Assembly: GCA_050251775.1 (NCBI GenBank)
Contig: JBFWMD010000005.1
Coordinates: 16,079-80,078 of the forward strand
From: Paucidesulfovibrio sp050251775
GTDB taxonomy: Bacteria; Desulfobacterota; Desulfovibrionia; Desulfovibrionales; Desulfovibrionaceae
Length of the DNA stretch: 64,000 nucleotides
Direction of reading: 5' to 3'
The stretch's first letter is position 1. Each line of letters starts with the position of its first letter. The notes beneath the pieces are model-generated. The model saw only the letters and a list, made by a program, of their open reading frames with translations. It was not told where the DNA came from and made no database searches. Both the position numbers and the translations under genes were made by a program. Of the stretch, positions 51,159 to 60,100 are shown piece by piece.

Positions 51159-51683
51159 TCAAAGACCCTTGCGCTCGAAGAACCGGAAGAGTGCCAGGAA
51201 GGCCACGGCGAGAACCGCCACAACCACCCAGTGGTTCAGCCCGAACAGGGCCGGAAGCGTGAGCTTGCCGTAGTCCCCCAGGGGCAACACCTGGGCCTTC
51301 ATGAACGGATAGGCCTCGGCATAGAGGGCCGCTCCGGCCCAGCCGCCGAAAATACCCCAGAGCGCGTCGTGGCGGCCTTCTCCCAGGGCGCCCCAAGAGG
51401 TTCCGGGGCAGTAGCCCAGTAAGGCCCAGCCCGCGCCGAAAAGCAGTCCGCCGAGCACCTGGCCGCCCAGGGAGGTGGCTTTGATTTTCAGCTGGATCAG
51501 CCCGAGGTCGTGGAGCAGGTAGATGCCGATCATGGCCACCAGAATGGCGGAAAGCATGAATTTGACGATGGTCATGTCCTTGAGGCGCAGCGCGCCGAGC
51601 TGCTTGTCGTAGCGCAGCACGCGGCCTTTCTGGAGCAGGATGCCGAAGAGCACGCCGGTGATGAGTCCATATACGAGCAGCAT
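51159..51683 (-). CDS. YeeE/YedE-family transporter, C-terminal half
   Basis: This 174-residue membrane protein has about five segments. It carries LLGYCPGTSWGALGEG, with the conserved cysteine region of YeeE/YedE (TsuA-type) thiosulfate/sulfur transporters, where cysteines in the pore relay the substrate. It corresponds to one half of the usual 350-400-residue protein; the other half is the gene 3 bp upstream. A role in thiosulfate or sulfur-group uptake is inferred from the family. Confidence 0.87.
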   Translation of the reverse strand: MLLVYGLITGVLFGILLQKGRVLRYDKQLGALRLKDMTIVKFMLSAILVAMIGIYLLHDLGLIQLKIKATSLGGQVLGGLLFGAGWALLGYCPGTSWGALGEGRHDALWGIFGGWAGAALYAEAYPFMKAQVLPLGDYGKLTLPALFGLNHWVVVAVLAVAFLALFRFFERKGL

Positions 51684-51686
51684 GGC

Positions 51687-52211
51687 CTACCTCCTTCCGT
51701 AGAGCAGGCGGGCGACCACAAGGCCCCCTGCGAAGAACATGATCAGGGCCAGGTAGCCGCTGGTCGCGAGCTGTGCCAGTCCGGAAAGGCCGTGGCCGCT
51801 GGGGCAGCCCCCGGCCAGCCGTGCACCGAAAAGCGCTATGGCTCCACCGAGAAAGGCCACCACGGCGCGCTTGGCCGGACCGGGTCCGAACCGGGATTTC
51901 CAGGAGTCCGGAACCGCCTGCCAGTGGAAACTGCCCGAGGCATTGGCAGAGAAGAACGAGCCGAGAAAGATGCCGAGCACGAACATCCACTGCCAATCGA
52001 TGCCGGCTTCCTTCTCAAAGTATTTCATGAAATAGGAAAGCCCGGCAGCATGCTCCGGGGCGATGGTTTGTTCGATGAGCCCGGCGGTGCGGACAAAGGA
52101 CGTGGATGCGCCGAAGTATTCTCCGGCGACCCAGACGGAGAGCACAAGCACCAGGCCGGAAAGGGCTCCGGCCAGATACGGGCTCCAGGCACTGGATTTT
52201 TGAGCGTTCAT
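51687..52211 (-). CDS. YeeE/YedE-family transporter, N-terminal half
   Basis: This 174-residue membrane protein has about four segments and the family's GARLAGGCPSGHGLSGLAQL cysteine motif. It matches the half of YeeE/YedE lacking in the downstream gene. The two genes are separated by 3 bp and are equal in length, an unfused form of the single-chain transporter. GGAGG lies a few bases before the ATG. It is the first gene of the pair, divergent from the MATE gene (98 bp). Confidence 0.87.
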   Translation of the reverse strand: MNAQKSSAWSPYLAGALSGLVLVLSVWVAGEYFGASTSFVRTAGLIEQTIAPEHAAGLSYFMKYFEKEAGIDWQWMFVLGIFLGSFFSANASGSFHWQAVPDSWKSRFGPGPAKRAVVAFLGGAIALFGARLAGGCPSGHGLSGLAQLATSGYLALIMFFAGGLVVARLLYGRR

Positions 52212-52309
52212 AAGGAGCGCCTCCTGTGGTTGGAAGAAAACATCAGACCCTCAATAATACATTCGTCCGCAGGCAAGTCAACGCAAACAAGACGAAATCG
52301 GGAAAAGCG

Positions 52310-53755
52310 ATGAAAATAAACACGAACGGAATGCGTCAGGCCTGGTCAGGTCCGGGAGGATACTCCCAGGTGCTCTCCGTGGGCATGCCCCTGGTCATGA
52401 GCATGATTTCCAATACGGTCATGCAGTTCACGGACCGCATCTTCCTCTCGAACTATTCGCTGGAAGCCATTGCCGCCTCCATGCCCGCGAGCATCGCCTC
52501 GTTTTTGTTTCTTGCGTTCTTCATGGGCGTGGGCGAATACGTCAGCGTGTTCGTGGCCCAGTACGTGGGCGCGGGGCGAATGGAACGGGTGGGGGCGTCC
52601 CTCTGGCAGGGCATCTGGTTCTGCCTGCCGACCTGGGGAGTGCTGATTCTTTTGGGGCTTGCGGGCAATGCCATCTTTTCGCTGTCCGGCCACCCGCAGG
52701 AAATCCTGGCCATGGAAGTGACCTACTTCCGGATTCTGAGCCTCGGATCAGGGTTTGCCGTGCTTTCCGCCGTGCTTTCCTGTTTTTATTCGGGCCGGGG
52801 AATGACCAAGGCCGTGATGATCGTGAACACCCTCGGAGCCGTGGTCAACATCCCTCTGGACTACATGCTGATTTATGGAGTGGGGCCATTTCCGGAAATG
52901 GGCATCGCCGGTGCGGGTCTGGCCACGGTCATTGGCAGCGCCCTGATTTCCGTGCTCTTTGGCGTCCTGATCTTCCGGCGGTCCAACGAAGCGAAATACA
53001 AAGTGCTCAGTGCGTGGCGTCCGGACTGGAAATTGTTCGCGCGGCTGATGCGCTTCGGTCTGCCCGGCGGAGTGCAGTTTTTTGTGGACATGTTCGCCAT
53101 CACCTTTTTCGTGTTCATCATTGGCAGGCTCGGCAAGCCCGAGCTGGCTGCCACGAACATCATCATCTCCCTGGATCTGGTGGCCTTTCTGCCCTGTGTG
53201 GGGTTTCACGTGGCCACCAGCGTGCTGGTGGGCCAGGCCGTGGGCGCGGGCAAGCCGGAGCAAGGCGCCCGGGCAACGGGCAATGCCGTGCGTATCAGCC
53301 TTTTCTACATGGGGGGCATGTCCTTAGTCTTTCTGCTGGCGCCCCATTTTCTTCTGGAGCTTTTTCGGCCCCTGGGCATGGACGATGCGGCGTTTGCGCC
53401 CGTTCTGGAGATGGGTACGGTCATGCTCCGGTTTGTGGCGGCCTACAGCCTGCTGGACGGGGTCATGCTCATGTATTCCGGCGCGCTCAAAGGCGCGGGC
53501 GACACGCGTTTTGTGATGTGGTCGATCGCGGGCTGCTCGCTGGGAATCATGGTCCTGCCCCTGTATCTGGCTGTGGAATGGCTTGGTTCCGGTTATGTCG
53601 TGCCGTGGGCGCTGTTGTTTATGTACGTGCTGGTTCTTTCGGGATTGTTCGCCTGGCGCTTTCGCAAGGGCAAATGGCGCGAGATGCGGGTCATCGAAGA
53701 AGCGTATGGGATTCCGGCTCAGAGCGTCGAAACGGTCCGTGTGCCGGAAGAATAG
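52310..53755 (+). CDS. MATE-family multidrug/organic cation exporter
   Basis: This 481-residue protein has 12 predicted membrane segments in two pseudo-repeated halves, starting VLSVGMPLVMSMISNTVMQF, with GVGEYVSVFVAQYVGAG in the first half and GFHVATSVLVGQAVGAG in the second. MATE proteins exchange cations or drugs for H+ or Na+. The ATG at 52310 is preceded by GGGAAAAGCG and skips an upstream in-frame extension with unlikely composition. larE follows. Confidence 0.9.
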   Translation: MKINTNGMRQAWSGPGGYSQVLSVGMPLVMSMISNTVMQFTDRIFLSNYSLEAIAASMPASIASFLFLAFFMGVGEYVSVFVAQYVGAGRMERVGASLWQGIWFCLPTWGVLILLGLAGNAIFSLSGHPQEILAMEVTYFRILSLGSGFAVLSAVLSCFYSGRGMTKAVMIVNTLGAVVNIPLDYMLIYGVGPFPEMGIAGAGLATVIGSALISVLFGVLIFRRSNEAKYKVLSAWRPDWKLFARLMRFGLPGGVQFFVDMFAITFFVFIIGRLGKPELAATNIIISLDLVAFLPCVGFHVATSVLVGQAVGAGKPEQGARATGNAVRISLFYMGGMSLVFLLAPHFLLELFRPLGMDDAAFAPVLEMGTVMLRFVAAYSLLDGVMLMYSGALKGAGDTRFVMWSIAGCSLGIMVLPLYLAVEWLGSGYVVPWALLFMYVLVLSGLFAWRFRKGKWREMRVIEEAYGIPAQSVETVRVPEE

Positions 53756-53833
53756 ACGGTTCTGGTTATGGACCAAAGACTGACCGGGTATTGTCAGGTT
53801 TGACAGCTGCGAGGCTTGCGATACAAAGGGAGC

Positions 53834-54610
53834 ATGAGCGGATATCGAAAACGCCTGGAAACGTATTTCCAAAAAAATCACCTGGAGCGGAAGCTTGTTG
53901 TTTTGCTCTCAGGGGGCGTTGACAGCGCGGTGGTGGCCTGTGCAGCGCAGGAGGTGCGCGGGCGTGACGCCTGCGCCTTGACACTGCGCAGTGAATTCTT
54001 CAGCGGGCACGACGTGGATTGCGCCGTGACCGTGACGGAAAAGCTAGGCCTGGAGCATCACCTTGTGCGCATCCGGCTTCTGGACGATCCCGGTATCCGG
54101 GCGCAGGAAAAGGATCGCTGCTACCGCTGTAAAAGGATTATCTGCGCCACAGCGCGGGATGCGGCCGGGGAAGCCGAGATTCTGGACGGAACCAATGCGG
54201 ACGATGATCCAGACCGGCCGGGCAGGCGCGCTTTGCGCGAGTTCGACGTGTGTTCCCCTCTGGCGGAATGTGGACTGACAAAGGCGCAGACGCGCGTGAT
54301 TGCGCGGGAATACGGTCTGCCCAATGCGGACCGGCCGTCCAATAGTTGCCTGGCCACGCGGCTTCCCTGGGGCAAGGCCATCCGGTGCGAGGATCTGGCC
54401 CGGGTGGCCCGTCTGGAGGAGGTGCTCCGGGACCAGGGCTTCACAGACGTGCGCGCACGTCTGGATGATCCGCTGGTGATCGTGGAGATTCCTGCGGGGT
54501 CGGAACGTCTGCTGGAACAGGCACATTCAACGATCATGCGCACGATCACCGGATTGGGGCTGACCCTGGTCGGCTACACTCACCGCAAAATTGGAACAAA
54601 GAGTGAATAG
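53834..54610 (+). CDS. larE: Pyridinium-3,5-bisthiocarboxylic acid mononucleotide synthase LarE-like
   Basis: This 258-residue PP-loop enzyme adenylates a carboxyl group and transfers sulfur in nickel-pincer nucleotide synthesis. It has SGGVDSAVVAC (PP-loop), CYRCKR, and NSCLATRLPWG, where Cys172 aligns with the sacrificial cysteine of LarE. The ATG at 53834 follows GGGAGC. larB begins 8 bp before its end, and larC follows, giving an E-B-C operon. LarA or another pincer-dependent enzyme is not in the window. Confidence 0.9.
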   Translation: MSGYRKRLETYFQKNHLERKLVVLLSGGVDSAVVACAAQEVRGRDACALTLRSEFFSGHDVDCAVTVTEKLGLEHHLVRIRLLDDPGIRAQEKDRCYRCKRIICATARDAAGEAEILDGTNADDDPDRPGRRALREFDVCSPLAECGLTKAQTRVIAREYGLPNADRPSNSCLATRLPWGKAIRCEDLARVARLEEVLRDQGFTDVRARLDDPLVIVEIPAGSERLLEQAHSTIMRTITGLGLTLVGYTHRKIGTKSE

Positions 54611-55373
54611 GGATCAACTCATCGAGGCGCTCCTTTCGGGCAGCGTCTCGCGCGAACAGTTCAAGGCGGGGTTGGACGCGGCGGCCGTGGCCGACTTGGG
54701 GCACGCGCGGCTCGATTTGGAGCGGCCTGGGCGCACGGGCCAGGCCGAGGCGGTTTATTGTGAACGGAAAACCCCGGAACAGGTCGCGGATATTTTCCAG
54801 GCACTCCTTGTACGGCATGGCCGGGTGCTCGGCACGCGGGCCGGAGAGGAGCATCGGCAGGCAGTGGAGGAGCGGCTGGAGAGCGCAGGAGAACTTCGTT
54901 GGGACGCCTGTTCGCGGCTGCTGACCTGTGAAGCGTCCGAAGCGGGAAGCGGAGTCCGGCGTGAACTCCGGGGCAAGGTGCTGGTGGTCACGGCGGGAAC
55001 CTCGGATATTCCCGTGGCTGAGGAGGCCGCCGGAACCAGCGAATATCTTGGCAGCCGTGTGGAGCGCTGTTTTGACTGCGGCGTGGCCGGTGTTCACCGC
55101 CTGGGGCAAGTCCTGAAGGCTGCTTCGGACGCCAGGGTCGTGGTCGTGGCGGCGGGCATGGACGGCGCACTTCCGGGCGTGGTGGCCGGTCTGGTGCGGG
55201 TTCCGGTGGTGGCGCTGCCCACCTCCGTGGGCTACGGTGCGAGTTTTCAAGGGCTGGCCGCGCTTTTGACCATGCTCAATGCCTGTGCACCCGGCGTCCT
55301 GGTGGTCAACATAGATAACGGCTTTGGCGCAGGCTACGCAGCGCATCTCATTAACGCCGGTGTGTCCGATTAA
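54603..55373 (+). CDS. larB: Pyridinium-3,5-biscarboxylic acid mononucleotide synthase LarB-like
   Basis: This 256-residue protein carboxylates nicotinic acid adenine dinucleotide, the first step to the nickel-pincer cofactor. Its C-terminal PurE-like domain is recognisable by VVTAGTSDIPVAEEAA, DCGVAGVHRLG, VVAAGMDGALPGVVAGLV and PTSVGYGASFQGLAALLTML. The N-terminal part is helical. A GTG at 54603 overlapping the larE stop is taken as the start; a TTG 12 bp upstream is an alternative. Confidence 0.93.
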   Translation: MNRDQLIEALLSGSVSREQFKAGLDAAAVADLGHARLDLERPGRTGQAEAVYCERKTPEQVADIFQALLVRHGRVLGTRAGEEHRQAVEERLESAGELRWDACSRLLTCEASEAGSGVRRELRGKVLVVTAGTSDIPVAEEAAGTSEYLGSRVERCFDCGVAGVHRLGQVLKAASDARVVVVAAGMDGALPGVVAGLVRVPVVALPTSVGYGASFQGLAALLTMLNACAPGVLVVNIDNGFGAGYAAHLINAGVSD

Positions 55374-55388
55374 AGTGAGTGTTTTAGA

Positions 55389-56168
55389 ATGATTGAACGA
55401 ACCATGTACCTGGATTGCCGCAGCGGCGTGAGCGGGGACATGTTGCTGGCCGCGCTGAGCTCCGCCTGCCCGGATCCGGAAGCCGCGATTTTGGCCGTGC
55501 GTGATGAACTGATCAGCATGGGCGTGAGCGGCTTGACCCTGAAATTGGAGAGAGTTCGCATTTCAGGGTTAGTGTCCTGGAGAGCCATTGTGGACTGGCC
55601 AGAAAAGCAGCCCTTGCGGACAATTGCGGATATTGAAGCGATCATTTGCAAATCACAACGTGACGATTCCTTGATCGATCAGATGATGACAACGATTAAG
55701 TTATTGGGAACGGCTGAATCTGTGGTACATGGATTGCCGCTTGATCAGATACATTTTCACGAGATTGGAGCTGTGGATACTCTTGTGGATGTGGTCGGAA
55801 CGCACCTCTTGCTTCGGGAACTCGGGGTGGTTGCGGTCATTGCTAGTCCCGTGAATCTGGGTTCCGGAACGGTGCGCATGGCCCACGGCGTCTTTCCCGT
55901 CCCCGCTCCCGCAGTTGCTGAATTATCAAAAAATCTCTTGGTTTATGGTTCTAACCTTGGCATGGAGGCGGCAACGCCCACGGGCGTGGCTCTGATTCGC
56001 AGTTTGGCCAAGCAGCAGGGAGAGTTGCCGGAAGGGCGTGTTGTTTCGGTTGGTTGCGGTTGTGGAACCCGTTCCAGCGATGCTGTTCCGACCATGCTTC
56101 GGGCCTTTTTGTTGGAGCAGGAGAGTGTGCTGTTTCAGAACAACGGTGCAAATCTCTGTCAATCTTAG
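55389..56168 (+). CDS. larC: LarC-like protein lacking the C-terminal LarC2 domain
   Basis: LarC inserts nickel into the pincer nucleotide using CTP. This 259-residue product has the LarC1 features MYLDCRSGVSGDMLLAAL, QIHFHEIGAVDTLVDVVG, VFPVPAPAVAELSKN and a degraded-looking ATPTGVAL, but ends at about the LarC1/LarC2 junction (VPTMLRAFLLEQ). The usual protein is about 400 residues. The next gene runs the other way, starting 5 bp past the stop, so no LarC2 follows. The DNA here is more AT-rich than larB. Confidence 0.85.
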   Translation: MIERTMYLDCRSGVSGDMLLAALSSACPDPEAAILAVRDELISMGVSGLTLKLERVRISGLVSWRAIVDWPEKQPLRTIADIEAIICKSQRDDSLIDQMMTTIKLLGTAESVVHGLPLDQIHFHEIGAVDTLVDVVGTHLLLRELGVVAVIASPVNLGSGTVRMAHGVFPVPAPAVAELSKNLLVYGSNLGMEAATPTGVALIRSLAKQQGELPEGRVVSVGCGCGTRSSDAVPTMLRAFLLEQESVLFQNNGANLCQS

Positions 56169-56172
56169 CCGG

Positions 56173-56937
56173 TTACAACCGATCAATATCCTGAAATTCC
56201 AGCTTAAGCTTTCCCAAGGTTTCCACATAATCGCGGCCCAGGCGAGCCGTTAGATAGCGCTCCTCGGCCCTGGCCGCCTGTTCCATGAAGCCTGTCACCG
56301 TGCGCGCGGTGCTATGGTAGGTGTGGCGCAAGGCCACTTGATGATCCACCACCAAGGAGAGGCCCGCCTGATGCAGCCGCAGGCTGGTCATCACATCCAC
56401 ACCGTACCCATATGGGTTTCCCTCCAGGTCAATGCCGCCCGCAGCGTTGAGCGCCTGGATATTGAAGACCGGTGCGATTCCGTCCAGATATGCCACCGTG
56501 CGCATTTGTTGGTCGGATTTCAGGACCATTTGCGGGTGGTAGGGGTTGCGCAAGGCGGCAGGTGAGTATGCACCCACCCGTCCGAGCCGGGACTCGATCC
56601 AGGCCAGCCGCTGGGCCACGCGCATAAGCTGCGGGCCGGGCGTGGCAAAGGCGATGTCGTTGTTCAGAAACCAGAGGTGCGTGTACTCGGGTTCCCGCGT
56701 GGTCAAATATTCCAACGTCCATTGCAGGGCGCCCGCCCAGTAGAGGTTTTCCGGGAGCCGGACCCAGGGGGATTCCGCAGGCAGGGGGGCGGCGTTGTCA
56801 AGAATGCGCACGTGACTGTGGTCGTGCGGTGCGCGCTCCAGGAGCTGCCGCTGTACGCGCCGCGTGAGCGAGGGGTCGCCGTAGTGCAGCACCACGGCGC
56901 AGATGCGGATGGATTCGGCAGGGCTGCTTTGCTTCAC
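56173..56937 (-). CDS. Glycosyltransferase family 2-like protein
   Basis: This 254-residue soluble enzyme has a GT-A-type core: CAVVLHYGDPSL, ILDNAAP, an acidic metal-site region FLNNDIAF and a downstream SLRLHQAGLSLVVDHQVALRH. This resembles rhamnosyltransferase-type GT2 proteins. It may add a sugar to LPS or another surface glycan. No signal or membrane segment is seen. It is divergent from the larger GT2 gene at 57111 and convergent with larC. Confidence 0.83.
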   Translation of the reverse strand: MKQSSPAESIRICAVVLHYGDPSLTRRVQRQLLERAPHDHSHVRILDNAAPLPAESPWVRLPENLYWAGALQWTLEYLTTREPEYTHLWFLNNDIAFATPGPQLMRVAQRLAWIESRLGRVGAYSPAALRNPYHPQMVLKSDQQMRTVAYLDGIAPVFNIQALNAAGGIDLEGNPYGYGVDVMTSLRLHQAGLSLVVDHQVALRHTYHSTARTVTGFMEQAARAEERYLTARLGRDYVETLGKLKLEFQDIDRL

Positions 56938-57110
56938 GAAATATCCTCATTTCCGCGTCCGGTTGCGGGCCATGAACTGTGCCAGATGGGTGCGGAACGA
57001 CACGCGCTGGCGTTTTCCGTTGCGGATTGATAAGCTTGTGACGCGGCGAGGGGCGCTTGTCAACGCCGTTGCGCGCTTAGACATCCTGTTGCGGTCTATG
57101 GGAGAAGCTC

Positions 57111-58805
57111 ATGGCTTTTGACTGGGAAAAATTGCCGTGCCGTTTGCAGCGCGGTCTGTTAGCCGGCGGTACAGGGCGTTCGCATTTGGCCGGGCTGGCC
57201 CGTGCCGCACTTTCGGCCGCGCGCACGGTCGGAACCGATCCGGAACAGGCGGGGTTTTTGGCCCGGCTCGGGTTCGAGCTGCTTCTGGCCGCCTGGGAGG
57301 AGGACCCTCTCAACGGCGGACTGGCCGAGCCTCTGCTGACTCTGGGCCAGGAGTCCCTGACGCCGTTGTTGCGCGAAGCCCTGGTCTGGCTCGCCGCAAA
57401 CTGGAAACCGGATGCCAGGGCTGACCGGTTGCACTCCAGAGGGGACCACGGGCGGTTGCTGGAATTACACGCGAATCGTTCGCAGGCTGATGCGTTTGTG
57501 GTCCGGGCCTGCGTTGAGGCCCTGCTTGTGGATGGCGATCCGGGGCAATTGCCCGCAGTGCTGGGAGGCCTGGAACGTCGGGGTTGGGACGGACCCGCGA
57601 GGTTGCTGCTCGATCTGGTGCGCGCAGAAACACGGTTGGTCCGGCGCGATTTTACTGTGGTGGACGAACTGGAACGGCTGGCCGCTGTTCTGCCCCTGCC
57701 TGGCAGACTCGCCCGGCTGGCCCATGGCCGCCATGGCCTCGGGGATCCTGAGGCGGCGTTGCGCATCTGGCAGAACGTGCGCCGGGCCCAACCCTGGAAC
57801 GTGAACATGCTTTTCCGCGTCAGGGACGTGCTTCTGCGGCGCGATGGCGAAGAAGCCGAGCTCCAGGGCGAGTGCTCGATTCTTTTGTATACCTGGAACA
57901 AGTCTGAAGAGTTGGAACAAACCCTGATGGCCCTGGATGCCACGGACCTGAGCAACTGCCGGGTGGTGGTTCTGGACAACGGGAGTTCGGATACTACCCC
58001 GGAAGTGGTGGCGCGTTGGCGGGACAAATGGGGTTCGCAGCGCATGGCCTCTGTGCGTACGGATGTGAACGTGGGAGCTCCGGCGGCCCGCAACTGGCTG
58101 TTGGCGCGGCAGGACGTGCTTGCCCGCCCTTGGACCGTGTATCTTGACGACGACGCCATGGTTCCGCGCGGCTGGCTCGGCAGGCTTGGAGCCGCTGCCA
58201 GGGTCATGCCCGAGGCCAGGGTCTGGGGCTGCAAGGTTGTGGATGCCGGCCGCCCCTGGGTGGTCCAGAACGCGGACCTGCACCTGCGTCCGGACCAGGG
58301 CCGGGAGCAGTCGGAACCGGGGGGCGGGCGTATGCCCACCCTTCCTGTCTGCGATATTCAGCACCAGGGCTTTGACCTGGGCCAGTTCGATGCGCTGCGT
58401 TCCTGCGTCTCGGTCACAGGATGCTGTCATCTGTTCCGTACGAAGGAACTAGTCAAAAGCGGGGGGTTCGACATCCGCTATTCCCCGTCCCAGTTCGACG
58501 ACCTGGACCGCGACCTGCGGGATGCCGAAACCGGGGGCTATGCTGTATATCAGGGGTTTTTGCGCGTGGAGCACCTTAAGCGAACTGGCGCGGCGGCGCG
58601 GCGCGGCGGGAGCGCGGCCGGAAACGCCCTGGGCAATCTGGTCAAGCTGCGCCAGGCACATGGACCGCGTGAGCTGGAGCGCCTGGCCGGGCATGAGGCT
58701 GACCGGATCCTGGCCGAGGTGCGCCGGGCCGAGAAGGAACTGGGCGAGGGATTGCCCCGGGGACTGGTCCAGGAACAGGGAGAGGGCGGATGTCAGCGTT
58801 TTTAA
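57111..58805 (+). CDS. Glycosyltransferase family 2 protein with long helical N-terminal region
   Basis: This 564-residue protein has an N-terminal alpha-helical, repeat-like region (about 1-250) resembling a degenerate TPR array, then a GT2 domain (about 255-480; SILLYTWNKSEELEQTL, VVLDNGSSDTTPEVV, LDDDAMVPRGW with the DxD metal site, VTGCCHLFR, SPSQFDDLDRDLRDAE) and a charged C-terminus. A soluble cytoplasmic sugar transferase is likely; the acceptor is unknown. GGGAGAAGCTC precedes the ATG. It overlaps the MacB-like permease by 16 bp. Confidence 0.85.
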   Translation: MAFDWEKLPCRLQRGLLAGGTGRSHLAGLARAALSAARTVGTDPEQAGFLARLGFELLLAAWEEDPLNGGLAEPLLTLGQESLTPLLREALVWLAANWKPDARADRLHSRGDHGRLLELHANRSQADAFVVRACVEALLVDGDPGQLPAVLGGLERRGWDGPARLLLDLVRAETRLVRRDFTVVDELERLAAVLPLPGRLARLAHGRHGLGDPEAALRIWQNVRRAQPWNVNMLFRVRDVLLRRDGEEAELQGECSILLYTWNKSEELEQTLMALDATDLSNCRVVVLDNGSSDTTPEVVARWRDKWGSQRMASVRTDVNVGAPAARNWLLARQDVLARPWTVYLDDDAMVPRGWLGRLGAAARVMPEARVWGCKVVDAGRPWVVQNADLHLRPDQGREQSEPGGGRMPTLPVCDIQHQGFDLGQFDALRSCVSVTGCCHLFRTKELVKSGGFDIRYSPSQFDDLDRDLRDAETGGYAVYQGFLRVEHLKRTGAAARRGGSAAGNALGNLVKLRQAHGPRELERLAGHEADRILAEVRRAEKELGEGLPRGLVQEQGEGGCQRF

Positions 58806-60013
58806 ACATTCGTATCGCCTATGCCTCGCTCATGGCGCGCAGGCTGCGCACCGTGCTGGCCATGCTCGGGGTATTTCTGGGGGCCTTGGCCTTCACCGGA
58901 GTCCAGACCGTCAGCGATATCATGGTCCGCAACGCGGAAATGCAGGCCGAGAAAATGGGTCCGAACCTCTTTGCCGTCATGTCGGGCCGGGTCCGCTTCC
59001 ATCGGGGCGGCGGCATTTCCTTCAGCGGCTTCAATACGAATTTCAAACTGTCCGACGCCGTGAGTCTCATCCAGAACCTGCCCGCAGTGTCCATGGGTGC
59101 GCCGTTCATCAACATGAGCATGCCCGTGCGCAGCGAAAACGAAGTGACCGATGCCCTGATCACGGCGACCTGGCCGGAATACCAGCAGGTGCGGAGCTTT
59201 TTTGCCGAGCAGGGCCGCTTTTTCACCAAAGCCGAGGAACGCGATAAGGCCAAGGTCGTGGTTCTTGGGCGGGAGATCGCAGACCGGCTTTTCGGTGGGA
59301 CCGAGGAAGCCGTGGGCAGAATGGTTTACATCTACAAAGCCGGATTCCGCGTGGTGGGCGTCATGGAGGTCAAGGGCCAGGATCTGGCCGGAGTGAACCA
59401 GGATGAACAGGTTTTTATGCCGCTTTCAACGTACATGCGCCGCGCAGCCAACGTGAACTGGATCAGCGGTGTGAGCATGAGCCTCGTGGACAGTGCGGAC
59501 CTGGAAGAGGTCAAACGCAGCGTACGCGGCCTGATGCGTGAGCGGCACAAACTCCGGGAAGGGGTCGAAGACGATTTCAGCATGCTGGAGGCGAAGGATG
59601 TCATCCAGTTGCAGCGACAGGCTCTGGACCTGATGCAGACCCTGGGGGTGATTTCTTCCACGATTTCCTTTGCAGTGGGAGGAATGGGCATTCTTTCGAT
59701 CATGATTCTCATGGTCCGGGCGCGGAGGGTGGAGATCGGAATCCGCAGGGCTGTGGGCGGCAGACGTTCGGATATTGTTCGGCAGTTCATGTTCGAAGCG
59801 GGTCTGCTCTCGGCCTGCGGGGGCAGCACCGGCGTGTTGATCTGCCTGCTTTGTGTGCTTGGTTTCGCTGGATTTACGGAATACCCGCTGGTGCTCAGCC
59901 CCCTGGTCTTCGGTGCGACACTGGTGGGCTCGGGTCTTCTGGGGCTTTTTGCCGGATCCTATCCGGCCTGGCAGGCCTCCCGGATAGAAATACTGGATGT
60001 GCTCAAGTCCTGA
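58790..60013 (+). CDS. MacB/FtsX-type ABC transporter permease, orphan
   Basis: This 407-residue protein starts with a membrane segment (about 20-45), has a long periplasmic MacB_PCD domain (about 45-275), then a FtsX domain with three segments (about 285-310, 330-355, 365-395) and the motif RARRVEIGIRRAVGGRRSDI. It fits the MacB/LolC-type mechanotransmission permeases. No ABC ATPase or periplasmic adaptor is next to it. GAGGGCGG precedes the ATG inside the end of the GT2 gene, so translation is probably coupled. Confidence 0.87.
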   Translation: MSAFLNIRIAYASLMARRLRTVLAMLGVFLGALAFTGVQTVSDIMVRNAEMQAEKMGPNLFAVMSGRVRFHRGGGISFSGFNTNFKLSDAVSLIQNLPAVSMGAPFINMSMPVRSENEVTDALITATWPEYQQVRSFFAEQGRFFTKAEERDKAKVVVLGREIADRLFGGTEEAVGRMVYIYKAGFRVVGVMEVKGQDLAGVNQDEQVFMPLSTYMRRAANVNWISGVSMSLVDSADLEEVKRSVRGLMRERHKLREGVEDDFSMLEAKDVIQLQRQALDLMQTLGVISSTISFAVGGMGILSIMILMVRARRVEIGIRRAVGGRRSDIVRQFMFEAGLLSACGGSTGVLICLLCVLGFAGFTEYPLVLSPLVFGATLVGSGLLGLFAGSYPAWQASRIEILDVLKS

Positions 60014-60100
60014 TTACGGGCTGAGAATCGGGCAACCCTGTTGGAGAGGCTGGCCGGTCACGGAGAAGCGAAAATTGAATTGCCCACAATGGAGGTGACG

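Noticed and set aside
57010..57045. A sigma-54-like TGGC/TTGC pair before the GT2 gene at 57111
   Set aside because: The gap between GG and GC is 11 rather than the required 10 bases.
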